A stretch of DNA of 64,000 nt from Micromonospora eburnea (GTDB taxonomy: Bacteria; Actinomycetota; Actinomycetes; Mycobacteriales; Micromonosporaceae), in contig NZ_FMHY01000002.1 in the NCBI RefSeq assembly GCF_900090225.1, positions 2,480,001-2,544,000 of the forward strand. The letters run 5' to 3'. The notes beneath the pieces were generated by a model. The model was not told where the DNA came from. It saw nothing but the letters and a program-made list of their open reading frames with translations, and did no database searches. A program made the position numbers and the translations under genes. Below, one piece after another: positions 62,396-64,000 of the stretch (position 1 is the first letter of the stretch; the number at the start of each line of letters is the position of its first letter).

Positions 62396-63409
62396 TCACA
62401 CCGCCACCCGGCGGCGGGGCAACCGGTGCCGCAACTGGGCCAGCGGCGGCCGCTCCTCGATGGAGACGTCGCTGACCACGATCTCCCGGTCGAGGTTGGG
62501 CAGCGTGTCCGAGCCACCGCGTCGGAACTGGGTCAGCAGGGCCGTCGGCAGCGCGCCCGGGCTCGCCGAGCCCCGCCGCTGCAACCGGGCCCAGGCGGTG
62601 AGCAGGATCTGGGCGGACATCCGGCCCAGGGCGGCGGTGTCCTGATGGCGGTGCTTACGCTCGCCCAGGTCCACCTGGGCGAGGGCGTCCAACCCGACCA
62701 GCTCCAGCAGGTCGATGAGCATGGCCGTCTCCACGCCGTACCCGGAGACGAACGGCACCTGCTCCAGCACCTCGCGGCGGCCGGCGTACTCCCCGGCGAG
62801 GGGCTGCACGAAGCCGGCCAGCTCCGGCCAGAAGAGGTTGAGCAGCGGACGGGCCATCAGCTCGGTCACCCGCCCGCCGCCGTCCGGCTCCACACTGGTC
62901 ACCCCGACCAGCGGCCGGTGATAGAAGCCCTTGACGAAGTCGACCGACGGGTCGGTCAGCAGCGGGCCGAGCAGCCCGGTGACGAAGTGCGGCCGGAACT
63001 CACGCAGGTCGGCGTCGACGAAGGCGACGACGTCACCCCCGGCCGCAGCCAGCCCGGCCCAGAGCGCGTCGCCCTTGCCGGTCAGCCGGGGCAGCCCGCG
63101 GGTCATCACATCCTGGCTGACCACCTCGGCGCCCGCCGCCCGGGCCACCTGCGCCGTCCGGTCGGTCGAGCGGGAGTCCACCACGAGCAGCTCGTCGACC
63201 AGCGGCACCCGGTCCATCAGGTGCTCCCGGATCGTCGACACGATCGCCCCGACGGTGGCCTCCTCGTTGCGCGCCGGCAGCACCACGCTGACCCGGCTGT
63301 CGCCCTTGGCCCGCAGCAGCCGCCGTACCGGCCAGTCCCCGGCCGACGTGGTGCGGTACGTGGCCCACGCCTCCACCACCGGTGAGACGATCGTTCCTGA
63401 ATCCCGCAC
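62396..63409 (-). CDS. gpgS: Glucosyl-3-phosphoglycerate synthase
   Basis: A 337-residue GT81-family enzyme, matching mycobacterial GpgS (~324-330 aa). RVSVVLPARNEEATVGAIVS, LVVDSRSTDRTAQVARAAGA, GLPRLTGKGDALWAGLAAAG and VAFVDADLREFRPHFV (DAD metal motif) make the donor site; GFYHRPLVG and YGVETAMLIDLLELVGLDAL with ERKHRHQD follow. It joins NDP-glucose to 3-phosphoglycerate, the first step to glucosylglycerate and, in mycobacteria, to methylglucose lipopolysaccharide. The GTG start is set by GGGGG 7-8 nt upstream; a GTG two codons earlier is possible. Confidence 0.9.
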   Translation of the reverse strand: MRDSGTIVSPVVEAWATYRTTSAGDWPVRRLLRAKGDSRVSVVLPARNEEATVGAIVSTIREHLMDRVPLVDELLVVDSRSTDRTAQVARAAGAEVVSQDVMTRGLPRLTGKGDALWAGLAAAGGDVVAFVDADLREFRPHFVTGLLGPLLTDPSVDFVKGFYHRPLVGVTSVEPDGGGRVTELMARPLLNLFWPELAGFVQPLAGEYAGRREVLEQVPFVSGYGVETAMLIDLLELVGLDALAQVDLGERKHRHQDTAALGRMSAQILLTAWARLQRRGSASPGALPTALLTQFRRGGSDTLPNLDREIVVSDVSIEERPPLAQLRHRLPRRRVAV

Positions 63410-63594
63410 TGGCACACCCCCAGGTCGTGGTGGAAACGCGGGGCGAGGTTTTCCCGCAAACCAACCCGCACTAACCGGATCATGCCTAACAGCGTGCCGA
63501 GTGCCCGCGCGCCCGAGGGTTCCCCGCCGGTGAACGTTTGATCGCACCCCCACCCGGGGAGAGCCGAGTGTGACGGCGGCGAGGGGACGAGGGT

Positions 63595-64000
63595 ATGCGC
63601 ACGTGCCGGGTGGGACTGGTGGGAGCCGGCGGGGTGGCGCAGCGCCACGCCCGGGTGCTGACCGGCTTCGAGGACGTGGAACTGCTCGGGGTGACCGATG
63701 TCGCCCCGGACGCGGCCCGGGCGCTGGCCGGGACGTACGGCGGCCGGTCCTTCACCGACGTGACGGACCTGCTCGCCGCCGGCCCGGACGCCGTGTACGT
63801 GTGCGTACCGCCGTTCGCGCACGGACCGGTGGAGGAACTGGTGATCGAGGCCGGCGTGCCGATGTTCGTCGAGAAGCCGGTGGCGGCGGACCTGGAGACC
63901 GCCGAGCGGATCGCCGCCCTGGTCGAACGGCGGGGACTGCTCACCGCCGTCGGCCACCACTGGCGCTACCTGCATGCGGTCCAGCAGGCCCGGGAGCTGC
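63595..64000 (+). CDS. Gfo/Idh/MocA-family oxidoreductase (5' part)
   Basis: The first 135 codons of a gene running off the right edge. CRVGLVGAGGVAQRHARVLT is the NAD(P) Rossmann loop, VTDVAPDAARALAGTYGGRS follows, and DAVYVCVPPFAHGPVEEL and GVPMFVEKPVAADLETAERI include the catalytic EKP motif. The family oxidises or reduces sugars and inositols with NAD(P). It is divergent from gpgS and may belong to another pathway. The sequence gaggggacgaggg before the ATG supplies a ribosome site. Confidence 0.88.
   Translation, partial: MRTCRVGLVGAGGVAQRHARVLTGFEDVELLGVTDVAPDAARALAGTYGGRSFTDVTDLLAAGPDAVYVCVPPFAHGPVEELVIEAGVPMFVEKPVAADLETAERIAALVERRGLLTAVGHHWRYLHAVQQAREL

Overview
The window is chromosomal DNA of a very high-GC actinobacterium, most likely Micromonospora or a close Micromonosporaceae relative. 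The signs are strong G/C bias at third codon positions, frequent GTG starts, DUF397/XRE pairs, PASTA-less Ser/Thr kinases, and several families of imperfect palindromic intergenic repeats (for example around TGATCCACTCC...GCGGCATGT and GATCATGAAGTTGTTG). The genus is an inference from these features. No rRNA, tRNA, CRISPR array, prophage or insertion sequence was seen.

Layout. 1-9.9 kb: the 5' part of a molybdopterin oxidoreductase, a DUF2267 protein, a type II thioesterase, a serpin-like protein, a NUDIX hydrolase, a PemK/MazF-type toxin, an APH-fold kinase, a short GGDEF protein, a DUF397 plus frameshifted XRE (Scr2/Scr1-like) pair and a membrane Ser/Thr kinase. 9.9-19.2 kb: a repeat-rich non-coding stretch, a secreted lysozyme-like protein, a CapA-like lipoprotein, NADP-glutamate dehydrogenase, MazG-like, pirin, and small stress-type genes (DUF1345, DUF2795, DUF2267), then an AMACR-type CoA enzyme. 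19.2-23 kb: a yybP-ykoY (Mn2+) riboswitch in front of a TerC-family gene, then a three-gene operon of a sulfite-oxidase-fold enzyme, a flavin reductase and a zinc-ribbon protein. 23-33 kb: an S4 ribosomal-protein paralogue coupled to a 52-residue basic protein, NDH-2, AI-2E transporter, a DUF2267/pterin-dehydratase-like fusion coupled to a spermidine-synthase-like protein, DivIVA-like, a second lysozyme-like protein, EEP nuclease, OsmC and a soluble Ser/Thr kinase.

33.7-39.5 kb is a continuous operon: response regulator, histidine kinase, GT39 mannosyl/arabinosyl-type transferase with a Gly-rich linker, and a GT2-GtrA fusion. This looks like two-component control of lipid-linked sugar transfer. 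41-44.7 kb is another envelope-type operon (49-residue membrane protein, NoeA-like methyltransferase, membrane sulfatase) closed by a classical terminator, followed by citrate synthase. 46-64 kb holds a fasciclin lipoprotein, a secreted M14 carboxypeptidase with a C-terminal beta-helix, an orphan response regulator, a shortened TreZ-like pseudoenzyme, a glutamate-cysteine-ligase-like enzyme, an Rv2629/baeRF-like protein, a sigma factor fused to a STAS domain, a frameshifted ctaD, DUF4383, a GT4-GpgS operon and the start of a Gfo/Idh/MocA oxidoreductase.

Two genes (the XRE regulator and ctaD) are each broken by what looks like one missing G in a five-G run. This points to a homopolymer sequencing error or a shared slippage mutation. 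Many genes have a TANNNT hexamer about 7 nt before the start codon, which suggests common leaderless transcription. The observations I rate highest are the riboswitch with a readable ON/OFF switch, the sigma-STAS fusion lacking the phospho-serine, the TreZ-like protein lacking its nucleophile, and the DUF2267-PCD-like fusion.
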